In this document: one piece after another, positions 8,099 to 16,425 of the stretch
Numbering within the stretch: position 1 is the stretch's first letter
How the letters are laid out: every line of letters starts with the position of its first letter
Origin: Hyphomicrobiaceae bacterium
GTDB lineage: Bacteria > Pseudomonadota > Alphaproteobacteria > Rhizobiales > Hyphomicrobiaceae
Direction of reading: 5' to 3'
Length of the DNA stretch: 62,953 bases
Assembly: GCA_025359185.1 (NCBI GenBank)
Contig: JANYHF010000112.1
Location: 1-62,953, forward strand
Notes under the pieces: generated by a model
Database searches by the model: none
What the model saw: only the letters and a program-made list of their open reading frames with translations
Told to the model about the DNA's origin: nothing
Program-made: the position numbers and the translations under genes

Positions 8099-9675
8099 GC
8101 CGGCGAGTCAAGGATCGCTACGTCATCACCGGCACGCTCAATGCCGAGACGCCGATCCATGTCGGCGGCATCGACGGCAATCCGGCCACCGACATGCCGC
8201 TCAGCGTCAATGGCCGCGGCGCGGTCTATGTGCCGGGGACCAGTCTTGCCGGGCCGCTGCGTCATTGGCTGATCGAGGCGTTCGGCAAGACGAAGATCGA
8301 GCCATTCTGGGGCCGCATTCCCGGCAAGACATCGGGAGACAAGGGCCATGCCAGCTACGTCACGATCGCCGATGCTACGGTCACGTTGCCCAAAGACTCT
8401 CAGCCGGAAATCCGCGACGGCGTCGGCATCGACCGCGTCCGCGGCGCGGCGGCCGAGGGCATCAAGTTCGATCGCGAGGTGCTGCCCAAGGGTACGACAA
8501 TCAGCTTCAAGATGATTTTCGAGGCCAATGAAGTTGGCACTGGCAAGGGCGAAATCCGCGCGCTCATTGAAGCGCTGAAGTGCGGGGACATCAGGCTTGG
8601 CGCGGCCAAGACGCGCGGCCTCGGCAAGGTCACGCTAACAGACGATTTCAAGGTTGAGTGTTACGATCTGTTCTCGCCCACAGGCATCCTTGACCTGCTT
8701 GAAGGACGGAGCAGCGCCAAGTCAAATCGGCTGCCGCTCGATTGGCTCGGCACCGCCAAAGACCCAAAGAAACATCCGCGAATCTGCGTCAAGATCGAAT
8801 GGGAGCCGCTCGGCCCGGTGATGGTGAAGGCAAGCGCCGACGGTGTGGGTGTCGACATGATGCCGCTGGTCACGGGCGATGGCAAAGGCAAGGGCGAACA
8901 GGCTGCAGTGATTCCGGGAGCCTCAGCCAAGGGTGCGCTGCGCTCGCAATCGGAGCGCATCCTGGCGACGGTGCTCGGATGCAAACTCGCCAAGACGACC
9001 ACATTCATTGCCCAGTTGTCGCGCATGCCGCTGATCGAGACGCTCTATGGTGCCATCAAGACAAAGGACGACCCGAAGGGCTCTCGATCCGGGCGCGGCG
9101 CGCTCTCCATCGACGATTGCCTGGCGAAGGTCTCGCTCAAGTCCGGCGAATGGCAGAAGATCGCGGACGAGTGGAAGAATGAGGCGGGTAACACCGCGAT
9201 CCAACCTACATTTCAAAAGTCCTTCGACGTCGCCATGCATGTCGCCATCGATCGCTGGACGGGCGGGGCGGCCGACGGCGCGCTGTTCTCGGCGGCGGAA
9301 CCGCGGTTCGAGTGGAATCCGTTGGTGATCGAGTGCGATGTCGAGCGACTGGTGCGCGGGGCGAAAGAGACCGATGCGGGTGCGCCCTATGTCAGGCACG
9401 CGGCGATCGCGCTGTTGCTGCTCACGCTCCGCGACATGGTGGACGGGCTGGTGCCGCTCGGCTTCGGCGTCAACCGCGGCTATGGCAATATCGGCATCAC
9501 GGGGCTGACGGTCACAACCAAGGATGCGGGTGACGATCCGGCCATCACCACGCTCAACGGGTTTCAGATCGGAAAAGACAACAACAAACGTGCGGTGTTC
9601 AGCAAGCCCGCAAAGCTCACCGAGTTTAATGAAGCCTGGCATGCGTATCAGCGGGCTACAGAGGTGAGAGCATGA
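8095..9675 (+). CDS. cas7-2x: Cas7-2x, tandem Cas7 subunit of type III-Dv effector
   Basis: The 526-residue protein contains two Cas7/RAMP domains in tandem. In the first, HVGGIDGNPATDMPL places a candidate catalytic Asp at residue 33, and VYVPGTSLAGPLR is the conserved loop after it. In the second, GVDMMPL gives Asp254 and VIPGASAKGALR repeats the loop. Glycine-rich RNA-binding loops follow each half (TRGLGKVTL; GVNRGYGNIGI near the C terminus). Each domain should contact one crRNA segment and cut target RNA at 6-nt spacing, as in other type III backbones. Start and stop both overlap neighbours by 4 bp. Confidence 0.87.
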   Translation: MSRRVKDRYVITGTLNAETPIHVGGIDGNPATDMPLSVNGRGAVYVPGTSLAGPLRHWLIEAFGKTKIEPFWGRIPGKTSGDKGHASYVTIADATVTLPKDSQPEIRDGVGIDRVRGAAAEGIKFDREVLPKGTTISFKMIFEANEVGTGKGEIRALIEALKCGDIRLGAAKTRGLGKVTLTDDFKVECYDLFSPTGILDLLEGRSSAKSNRLPLDWLGTAKDPKKHPRICVKIEWEPLGPVMVKASADGVGVDMMPLVTGDGKGKGEQAAVIPGASAKGALRSQSERILATVLGCKLAKTTTFIAQLSRMPLIETLYGAIKTKDDPKGSRSGRGALSIDDCLAKVSLKSGEWQKIADEWKNEAGNTAIQPTFQKSFDVAMHVAIDRWTGGAADGALFSAAEPRFEWNPLVIECDVERLVRGAKETDAGAPYVRHAAIALLLLTLRDMVDGLVPLGFGVNRGYGNIGITGLTVTTKDAGDDPAITTLNGFQIGKDNNKRAVFSKPAKLTEFNEAWHAYQRATEVRA

Positions 9676-10295
9676 CCACTCCGCAGGCGCCGGTGCTGCA
9701 TTGCTGGTCTGGCGATGTCGCCTCGGCAGACGCCGTGCTGGTGCCGTGTGCCGCCATCAGCGGGATGGTCGGGTACTTCTATGCGCCGAGTGAGAAGCCA
9801 AGTTTCTTCAGGCTCGATGGCGGCGGCAAACCTGTCGATCAGAAGGGCGCGAAGGTTGACATCGACTCCGCTTACGAATTTCGCCTGTTCAATAGCACGC
9901 TTGACATCCGTATGCGTCGCGACGGCGGCGCTTGGCGGGTTGCGGAGTTGAGCGAGAATACTACATCGAGCCTTCCATCGGGTTTGAAACTTGAGGCCGG
10001 GAAACCCAACGACGGTACTGCTCATCGGGACCACCAGTATCTGCTCTGGGGCCAGCTTGCCGGCAAAGGCCCGACCAATCCCGGATGGACACGGTTAACC
10101 ACCGCACGCATCGGCGAGCTTTGGGTGCCCTTTGCGCTCAATGGAAAATCGGACGGTATCGCCCTCAAGGCACGCGAGTACTTCACCGTCGCGGCGGACG
10201 GCAACGTCGTGTTCGCCGCCGAGCGGTTGACGGGATTTGACGGCGTCGTCCGGTCGGGCGCGGCCAACACAGGTGCGGAGGCGTCCAATGGCTGA
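9672..10295 (+). CDS. csx19: Csx19 family subunit (TIGR03984-like)
   Basis: The 207-residue protein matches the Csx19/TIGR03984 pattern: FRLFNSTLDIRMRRDGGAW near residues 75-95, a LSE motif, then QYLLWGQ and TTARIGELWVPF. It has no membrane segment and no nuclease motif. In the Synechocystis III-Dv complex Csx19 is a structural subunit near Cas10. It overlaps the upstream gene by 4 bp and the downstream gene by 8 bp. Confidence 0.82.
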   Translation: MTTPQAPVLHCWSGDVASADAVLVPCAAISGMVGYFYAPSEKPSFFRLDGGGKPVDQKGAKVDIDSAYEFRLFNSTLDIRMRRDGGAWRVAELSENTTSSLPSGLKLEAGKPNDGTAHRDHQYLLWGQLAGKGPTNPGWTRLTTARIGELWVPFALNGKSDGIALKAREYFTVAADGNVVFAAERLTGFDGVVRSGAANTGAEASNG

Positions 10296-12816
10296 ATTCT
10301 ACAATCCCTACACGTTCATACCGCCGATGGATCCGCCGGTGGACGCAAAGTACGACGCGACCAAACCGTCCGAAAACATGCTGCATCAAGGCAAGCCAGC
10401 CGGCCACGACCGATATCACAAGGGCCTGTGGAGCGGCCGCATCGGCATCGAGATCGAGACCGTGACGCCGCTGTTGGTGCCGGAGGCGAGGCCTGAGCCA
10501 CCGAAAGCGGGAGTTCTGTCGGATCACAAAGTATTCAAGACGCGCCGGACGCCAGACGACAAGCCGCTGCTACCAGTTAGCACCTTGAAGGGCCCCCTGC
10601 GCGCAGCCTACGAAGCCGTGACGAATTCGCGGTTCGGGGTGTTCGAAGAGCACAGTGAGCCGCTTGCGCGAAGAATGACTGCCACCGAAGGGCTTGGTCT
10701 CATCCCTGGTCGGATCGTGCGCAACGGCACCGGTTTCGACGTCGAACTCTGGAAGGGAACAACTACGGACTATCCGGAAAGGGTCGATGTCAATGGTAAA
10801 CTGCGCTGGCAGGTGACAGGCGACGTTGTCTATGCAGCGTGGCTGCTGAGTTACTACGTGGGCAATACAACACCGACACGTAGGGTGCTTTACAAAGGAG
10901 TGGCGCCAGCAGCGGGTGTTCCCCGCCATGGCGATGAAGTTTTTTGTTGGGTGGAACAACGAGCGAGGGGTGCCTTCAATTTTTGGAATGTCCTGGAGAT
11001 CGCAATGGATGCGAAATTGCTGTCGACTAGGATGGTTGCGTCTGCTGGCGCCCTTGCAGCACCCAAACAGGTTCGAGGATGGGTCGTTGCGTCGAACCAG
11101 AATACTGAAAACAAGCACGACGAACGCGTCTTCTTCGTTGACATGAAAACGGCGCCCGAAAAAGTACCAATCACCCCTGCGGATCAAAACCGACTTAGGG
11201 ACAGGTGGAGGGACTTGATTGCCAACTATCGGGCAACCAACAAGATAGAAATTGAGGGGCGTAAGTCATCCGGAAACCACACGACTTACATTTCTGGCGC
11301 CCACGGAATGGAGGACAAACCGGCACTGTCGCGCCATTTGTATTCAATCGATGATGTTGAGATAAAGCTCGGGGATCCATTTTCATCAACAACGACGGCA
11401 AAAACCAGTGCCGGCACACTTTGCTTCGTCCGACTAAAAATGAACGGCAATGTTCCGTTCACTCGGAAAGTCAACATTGCTGGCGCCTGGGTTGATCAAC
11501 CCGAGGTCGAAGACATTTTTCCAGTGATGATCAGCCGGGAGCTTGGCAATTGGGCCCCGGTTGAGATGCTTGGCTCTCGGCTCGCTCCAGCAAAGTCACT
11601 CGATGAATTGTCCCCCGCAGACCGCGTATTCGGCTGGGTGCGAGATGGTGATGGCGTCGGCGCATCCGCATGGAAAGGTCAACTGCGCATCGCTCCGATC
11701 CGCTGTGTCGGATGCAAGGACAAGGACGGAAAGGATGTTGCTCCGATCGAAAAGATTCCGAATGGTCCGCTGCCGCTTGCAATCCTCTCGACACCGAAGC
11801 CATCGCAGGCGCGGTTCTATGTGGCTAAAGATCGGGGCGGGGCACCCCTCGACGCGGGCGATATCAGCCGTTCCGGTTATTTTGAGGGGCGCAACCTCGC
11901 GCTACCGGACAGTCGTCCGCAGTCCGGGCTGCGCGGCCGAAAGGTCTTCCTGCACCATGCTGCGACGCGCAACCCGGCGGTGGCCGCGAGTTACTGGAAT
12001 GCTCAGCAAGCTACGCAAGACGCGCGAAATGGTCAGCCACCTGTACCCGTTGAGGGCAGCACAGCGCTCTATCGCGAATATGTGCGGCACCCCAAAAATG
12101 CCCAATTGCATCGTGACGGCCAAAATCGCTCTATTGTGGACTGGATCAGGCCCGGGACAAGGTTCTCGACGCACATCGACGTCGTAAACCTAAACGCCGC
12201 TGAACTCGGCGCTCTGTTGTGGCTGCTCGATCTTCCACATTTCCTGGCCGATGAGGATGTAAACGATGGGGCCGATGCGGAGATCTTCCATCGCATCGGG
12301 GGCGCAAAGCCGCTCGGACTTGGTTCGGTGAAAATCACGTTGTCGTCGCATGACTTGAAGGATGGCGCGGCGATCGAGGATTCTTATCGGACCCTGATCC
12401 CGATTGAGGAGCAGCAGCGCAAATCAGCCGTTGAGGGCCTCGTACTGGCAACGGGCCGCGCGGCTGCAACTGAGGCGGCCCGATTATTCGTCAATTCCGG
12501 CTTCACGCGGTTTGAGAGCACCGAGAAGAAAATTTGTGTGAGCTTCCGGCGGAGTCTCAGGAGCACTTACGGAAACTTTGAAGACATCCCCTTCATCGCC
12601 GCCTTCCTCGCCGCCGCGCGCGGACATGCCGACCACCCCGTCCACTACCCGCGACTCACTGCGCAGCCTGATCCGGCGGGCAAGAATTTCGAGTGGTTCG
12701 GCTCGAACGAAAATGGCCGAAAAGCGACGAATGGACAGCCAAGGCGCAATGCGAAGAAATTGTCGCTGCCATCGGCAATCGACGACCCCGGCTTGCCGTT
12801 GGACCCGACGACCTAG
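10288..12816 (+). CDS. Cas7 with large insertion (TIGR03986-like RAMP) of type III-Dv effector
   Basis: The 842-residue protein begins AEFYNPYTFIPP, the typical opening of TIGR03986 RAMP proteins, followed by the Cas7 core IETVTPLLVPE and LLPVSTLKGPLRAAYE. A glycine loop, KPLGLGSVKITL, lies near residues 675-686. The roughly 500 residues between are the insertion domain. It corresponds to the Cas7-insertion subunit of III-Dv, which caps the backbone at the crRNA 3' side. The ATG at 10288 is chosen over a longer in-frame extension because the conserved sequence starts there. Codon use between 10900 and 11600 is less GC-rich than in its neighbours, which suggests recent transfer of this part. 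Confidence 0.87.
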   Translation: MAEFYNPYTFIPPMDPPVDAKYDATKPSENMLHQGKPAGHDRYHKGLWSGRIGIEIETVTPLLVPEARPEPPKAGVLSDHKVFKTRRTPDDKPLLPVSTLKGPLRAAYEAVTNSRFGVFEEHSEPLARRMTATEGLGLIPGRIVRNGTGFDVELWKGTTTDYPERVDVNGKLRWQVTGDVVYAAWLLSYYVGNTTPTRRVLYKGVAPAAGVPRHGDEVFCWVEQRARGAFNFWNVLEIAMDAKLLSTRMVASAGALAAPKQVRGWVVASNQNTENKHDERVFFVDMKTAPEKVPITPADQNRLRDRWRDLIANYRATNKIEIEGRKSSGNHTTYISGAHGMEDKPALSRHLYSIDDVEIKLGDPFSSTTTAKTSAGTLCFVRLKMNGNVPFTRKVNIAGAWVDQPEVEDIFPVMISRELGNWAPVEMLGSRLAPAKSLDELSPADRVFGWVRDGDGVGASAWKGQLRIAPIRCVGCKDKDGKDVAPIEKIPNGPLPLAILSTPKPSQARFYVAKDRGGAPLDAGDISRSGYFEGRNLALPDSRPQSGLRGRKVFLHHAATRNPAVAASYWNAQQATQDARNGQPPVPVEGSTALYREYVRHPKNAQLHRDGQNRSIVDWIRPGTRFSTHIDVVNLNAAELGALLWLLDLPHFLADEDVNDGADAEIFHRIGGAKPLGLGSVKITLSSHDLKDGAAIEDSYRTLIPIEEQQRKSAVEGLVLATGRAAATEAARLFVNSGFTRFESTEKKICVSFRRSLRSTYGNFEDIPFIAAFLAAARGHADHPVHYPRLTAQPDPAGKNFEWFGSNENGRKATNGQPRRNAKKLSLPSAIDDPGLPLDPTT

Positions 12817-12876
12817 CCCGTATCAGCCCCAAGTAACGTTCCTCCCCATGCACGCATCCGCGCCCTGGCGCACAAA

Positions 12877-12899
12877 CCTCCGGCACAGTCCACCGGAGG
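12877..12899 (+). promoter_or_regulatory. Hairpin sequestering the Shine-Dalgarno of the membrane-protein gene
   Basis: CCTCCGG (12877-12883) pairs perfectly with CCGGAGG (12893-12899) around a 9-nt loop. The 3' arm contains the ribosome-binding site GGAGG, 6 nt before the ATG at 12906. The stem lies 60 nt after the stop of the upstream cas gene, so terminating ribosomes would not open it. The sequence predicts that translation of the next gene is held low until the stem is melted, bound or cut. Confidence 0.75.
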
Positions 12900-12905
12900 C
12901 CGCCG

Positions 12906-14492
12906 ATGCCCGCACTCGCGAGGTACACCGATATCTTCACCCTGGCCGGTCTACTTGCCGCGACCTGGCTGGTCCTGGCAACACCGGGACTTGGCAACGC
13001 CCTGATATGGTTGGCGCGCAAGGTGCTCGATGCGCTGCGCTCCGTCAGTGCACGTGCCGCTTGGCTGCTCGACTACCTGTTGCCCGTCAACCCGCGCAAT
13101 GCGGTCGTCTCGCGCGCCGCCTTGTCGTGGTGGGGCGTCGTCAACCTGACGCCCATAGCCTTGTGGACAGTATCGATCCAATTTGATTTGGCCCCATTGT
13201 TGCCAGCCCTCGCGCTCACCGCTTGCGGTCTCGGCGTGTTCAATATGCTGTTCCTGACCGGCGCCTATTGGGCGCTCAAGGAAGGCATGGATGTGATGAA
13301 CGGCGACAAGCCGCGCATGCAACGCCAATTCGGCGACCTGTCGACGGCCACCAATTTGACCGTGGTCGTAGCGGCCTTCGTATTCACACTGACGGAAGTT
13401 GCTCTGGTCCAGCAATGGCTGCAGGACAGTCTCGCCGTGCCCCTGATCAGAGTGCGGGACTCCGTCGGCGCCGGCTATCTTGACCACTTGATCGCGGTGC
13501 TGGCGTCGGTGCCCGGCGTATCCGTCGTCCTCGCCTTGTCGGGCGTTGCCGACCGGGTCGGCATCGAGCCTGGCCTGGGCTCGCTGTGGGCCCGATCAAT
13601 CGCTACCTTTGGCTCGATACTGCTGTTCGGCACCATCTTCGGCTTCGTTCAGCAGCATTCCGCGCTCAAATGGACTCTTGGCCGCTTGCTGGTGCAGCCC
13701 GAAGGAACGGCCTTGGCCGGCCTGCTGCGCGAGCGTCTCAAACGTGCGCCATCGATCGTCAAGCGCGACCTGCGCGAAGCCTATCGGAAAGAGCGCGACG
13801 ACAGGCGTCGTCTGCGCCTCCTTGACCTTGCGCTCGACAAGCAGTCCTACAGCGCGCCCGCCTATTTCCTGCGCGGCTACAGCGCGTCGGGGCCCGCCGT
13901 TCAGAGTGACGGCGCAGCTCTGGTCGCAGGCTTTCTGGTCCGTCGCGGCCACCAACTCGACGGTAATGCGGCGCGCGAGGTCATTGCGGCGGCGCTGGCT
14001 GGTTTTTCCGCGCGAGCCTTCCACGGGCGGCAGCATTTGCCTCGGGTGGGCGCGATAGTTCTGCCGTGCCTGGAGCGCCTGACAGACACCAACCATGTCG
14101 ATCCCGCCAGCCTGCAAGATGGCCTATCGGCCACCCGCATGAAGCCCGTGCAGGCCATGCTGCGTGCGCTCTTGCAGGAGACCGACGTAGGTGATATCCG
14201 CGACCGCGTCGCACAGCTCCTGTTGCGAGCCAAGGCGCAAGACAGCCTGCCAGACGTCCTGCGTTCGGCGCAGCACGCCACCGACCCGGCTCAAGTGTTT
14301 CTGTTCAATGCTGCGGCAGAAATCGTGAATGACCGGTCGATCACCTTCGTGTGCACCGACGAGCACGACCCGCTCTCTGAGATGGTGCGCACGCTGGATT
14401 GGGCCCGCCACGCGTTGGCCCTCAGCGAATCAGCTCGGGAGGCGCTCGCAACGCTGCGTGACGCCCTGGTCTTGCGCCAGCGCACCCAATGA
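12906..14492 (+). CDS. Polytopic membrane protein of unknown function at the end of the type III-Dv operon
   Basis: The 528-residue protein has five or six hydrophobic segments: residues about 8-32, 74-92, 96-118, 147-168, 190-210 and 226-246. They are followed by a soluble, helix-rich domain from about 250 to the end, with many Arg and Leu and repeat-like helical pairs. No CARF, HEPN, PIN, TIR or nuclease motif is recognised. It is on the same strand as the cas operon, 89 bp downstream, so read-through transcription is likely, while translation appears gated by the hairpin at 12877-12899. Membrane effectors are known in type III systems (for example CorA-associated loci, Csx23 and Cam1), so an effector or scaffold role is a reasonable inference. 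A host gene unrelated to CRISPR remains possible. Confidence 0.65.
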   Translation: MPALARYTDIFTLAGLLAATWLVLATPGLGNALIWLARKVLDALRSVSARAAWLLDYLLPVNPRNAVVSRAALSWWGVVNLTPIALWTVSIQFDLAPLLPALALTACGLGVFNMLFLTGAYWALKEGMDVMNGDKPRMQRQFGDLSTATNLTVVVAAFVFTLTEVALVQQWLQDSLAVPLIRVRDSVGAGYLDHLIAVLASVPGVSVVLALSGVADRVGIEPGLGSLWARSIATFGSILLFGTIFGFVQQHSALKWTLGRLLVQPEGTALAGLLRERLKRAPSIVKRDLREAYRKERDDRRRLRLLDLALDKQSYSAPAYFLRGYSASGPAVQSDGAALVAGFLVRRGHQLDGNAAREVIAAALAGFSARAFHGRQHLPRVGAIVLPCLERLTDTNHVDPASLQDGLSATRMKPVQAMLRALLQETDVGDIRDRVAQLLLRAKAQDSLPDVLRSAQHATDPAQVFLFNAAAEIVNDRSITFVCTDEHDPLSEMVRTLDWARHALALSESAREALATLRDALVLRQRTQ

Positions 14493-14756
14493 CGGCGAGC
14501 CGAGTATGCCCAACGCCGTTGGTGTGACGGGATCGCCAAGCGTAGGTCTTTTTTATATCGCAATTTCAATCGCATACGAGTTCACGCTTTCATCCCGTTT
14601 GGCTCGCCAGACCGAATAAGGCTCCAGGAATTAAGTGCGGCGTGTGGTGTTTGCACTAACTGATGTCTTTGTCCCATAGTACAAGGGGAGCAGCATAGGT
14701 CGGTTGGTTCAAGAGAAGTTGTGCCATTGAGTTCTACATCTCCTGGCTGTATCGTG
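14493..14756. other. Non-coding spacer before a decayed regulator gene
   Basis: No gene or clear terminator is seen. A T-run at 14548-14553 follows no strong stem. The lower GC content here fits a junction between accessory DNA and the backbone. Confidence 0.35.
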
Positions 14757-15258
14757 ATTACCGATTCCCTCCGCATGGGTCGCCACCCGCGCCACGTTGA
14801 TCGAACGCCAGATCATCGATGCCCGCAACCGCGCCGTCGACTTGTGGCGCGGCCTGAAGCGCCCCAGCAAAGTTGGCCTCAACCTGCGCTGGCTGTCGCG
14901 CCTGCATTGGTACCGGGGTGAGGCCAAACTGGCCAACGACTACATCGATCAGGCTCTACGCGAGTTGGAGGCGTCTCCCCAAGGGCCGGAGTTGGCGAAC
15001 GCCTGTGGTGCCCGCTCACAGATGCATTTCCTGCATGACCAAACCGATGAGGCGATTTCCTGGGCTTACGCGTCATTGCCCTGGCCGAGCAGTTTGGCGC
15101 CATGGAAGCCCGCATTCACGCTCTCAACACGGTCGGCAGTGCACGTCTTTTTTCGGGCCGTGAGGGTGGCCGCACCTGCATCGAGGAAAGCCTGGCGCTG
15201 GCCTTGGAGCACGGCATCCACGAGCAGGCGGCACGGGCCTACACGAATTTTGCCGAAT
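14757..15258 (+). pseudogene. Remnant of a LuxR-family ATPase/TPR regulator, frameshifted
   Basis: The translation matches the TPR region of large AAA-LuxR regulators: IERQIIDARNRAVDLW, then NLRWLSRLHWYRGEAKLA and ELANACGARSQMHFL. After DEAISW near 15058 the sequence continues in another frame as GLRVIALAEQFGAMEARIH and on to ARAYTNFAEY. Restoring one G in the GGG run at about 15059-15061 would join the two frames. Both the N-terminal ATPase and the C-terminal HTH are missing. It is clearly non-functional. Confidence 0.75.
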
Positions 15259-15495
15259 ATGTCCGTCGTGGCCGGGCTGTGTGTGCTGGGAATGGTGCTG
15301 CTTCAATTCAGGTTGCCAGGGGCACCCTTCGGCAATCCCGGGATTCCGACAATCGCTTACGCGGTCATTGCGCTGCTCATCGCCTGGGGAATGACGAGGC
15401 GTTTCCCGCGAGGGCTGAGCGGCCCGGTCGCCGTGCTCGCCGTCGCAGGCGCCTGGTTCCTGGCGACTGCCATGTGGGCCATCTCCCAGCCCTGA
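15259..15495 (+). CDS. Small hydrophobic protein fused in frame overlap to the regulator remnant
   Basis: From ATG 15259 a 78-residue peptide with three hydrophobic stretches (VVAGLCVLGMVLLQF, IAYAVIALLIAWGM and VAVLAVAGAWFLATAMW) runs to a stop at 15493-15495. The regulator homology ends at the same point, so this is probably the 3' piece of another membrane gene brought here by deletion, not a native small protein. No ribosome site is evident before the ATG. Its function is unknown. Confidence 0.4.
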   Translation: MSVVAGLCVLGMVLLQFRLPGAPFGNPGIPTIAYAVIALLIAWGMTRRFPRGLSGPVAVLAVAGAWFLATAMWAISQP

Positions 15496-15509
15496 GAGCC
15501 CCAGCTGCC

Positions 15510-16409
15510 TCAGCAGGGTGGCACACTCAGTCCAACAGCTGCATCCCCGATAGCGGCAGGAGCATTGCGGCTCCAGCGGCGAATGACATAGGGCTGCCTG
15601 GCACCGGGAGTCAGCGAAACGAGCTCGGCACTTTCGGTTCGCAACCCGCCAGGCGTCAGTCCGCGGGAATGGATCGTGAAGGCGTTACGGCCCGAGGTGC
15701 TGGAAGCATTGCTAGCTATAGCCGGTGTCAGCACCGTACCGCCAGCAAGCGCCGCAGCGAGGTCCGGCGGGGCGAAAGCGATGTCCACGGAGGGGCTGCC
15801 CGAATGGACGGTGACCAGCGGCAACAGCCGCGCTACCAGATCGCGGGGGAGGCCGAGCACTTGGCCGAGTTCCTCAGTTGCCGTGAAAGGACCATTGGCC
15901 GGACCATAGGCCAAGCCTGCGCGATGATAGTCATCCGCTTCCGCCCCATTCAAACGGCGCAGATCGTCACTGTCCCGGTAGTCAGCAATGGCATCGGCGA
16001 AACGGGAGGCATCGGCCCGCGAGGAGCCAAGCCCTGTGAAGATCCGTTGCAAGAGCACCGTATCGGCAAAATTGAGATCTGCTTTGCCGCCTTCATCGTC
16101 AATCTCAACTGTTACCACGCCCTCGCTCCCCGCAACACAGGAGACGGGCTGGCGCATCGGATAGCGGCGCTGACGGGCCGGCTGACCAGCGGACGCCACC
16201 AGATCAAGGACGCCCAGAGTGATGCCCGTTTCTGCCAGCGCCTGAGCAAGGGCCAGTTCGACACTGTTGGCGGTTATCTGCGTATGGGTCCGGACAGAGG
16301 ACAGGAACAACGTGACGATGAGAGCTAACAGTGTCACCGTCCAAAGCACAGGGACAAGCGTGAAGCCCGCTTGCCCGCCACTCGCCTTGTCCGGCCGCAC
16401 ATCCTCCAC
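15510..16409 (-). CDS. gspK: Type II secretion minor pseudopilin GspK
   Basis: GspK is the large minor pseudopilin that caps the type II secretion pseudopilus. The 299-residue product has the short basic leader and pseudopilin cleavage region GFTLVPVLW, then a hydrophobic helix. The large GspK domain follows, with the helix-hairpin-helix-like region GPFTATEELGQVLGLP. The Glu at position 5 after cleavage is absent, which is normal for GspK. GTG at 16409 is preferred because GAGGAG sits 6 nt upstream and 16 bp separate it from the gspD stop; a longer frame would overlap gspD. It is the second gene of a gspD-gspK unit. Confidence 0.85.
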   Translation of the reverse strand: MEDVRPDKASGGQAGFTLVPVLWTVTLLALIVTLFLSSVRTHTQITANSVELALAQALAETGITLGVLDLVASAGQPARQRRYPMRQPVSCVAGSEGVVTVEIDDEGGKADLNFADTVLLQRIFTGLGSSRADASRFADAIADYRDSDDLRRLNGAEADDYHRAGLAYGPANGPFTATEELGQVLGLPRDLVARLLPLVTVHSGSPSVDIAFAPPDLAAALAGGTVLTPAIASNASSTSGRNAFTIHSRGLTPGGLRTESAELVSLTPGARQPYVIRRWSRNAPAAIGDAAVGLSVPPC

Positions 16410-16425
16410 GCCACACTCCTCACAC

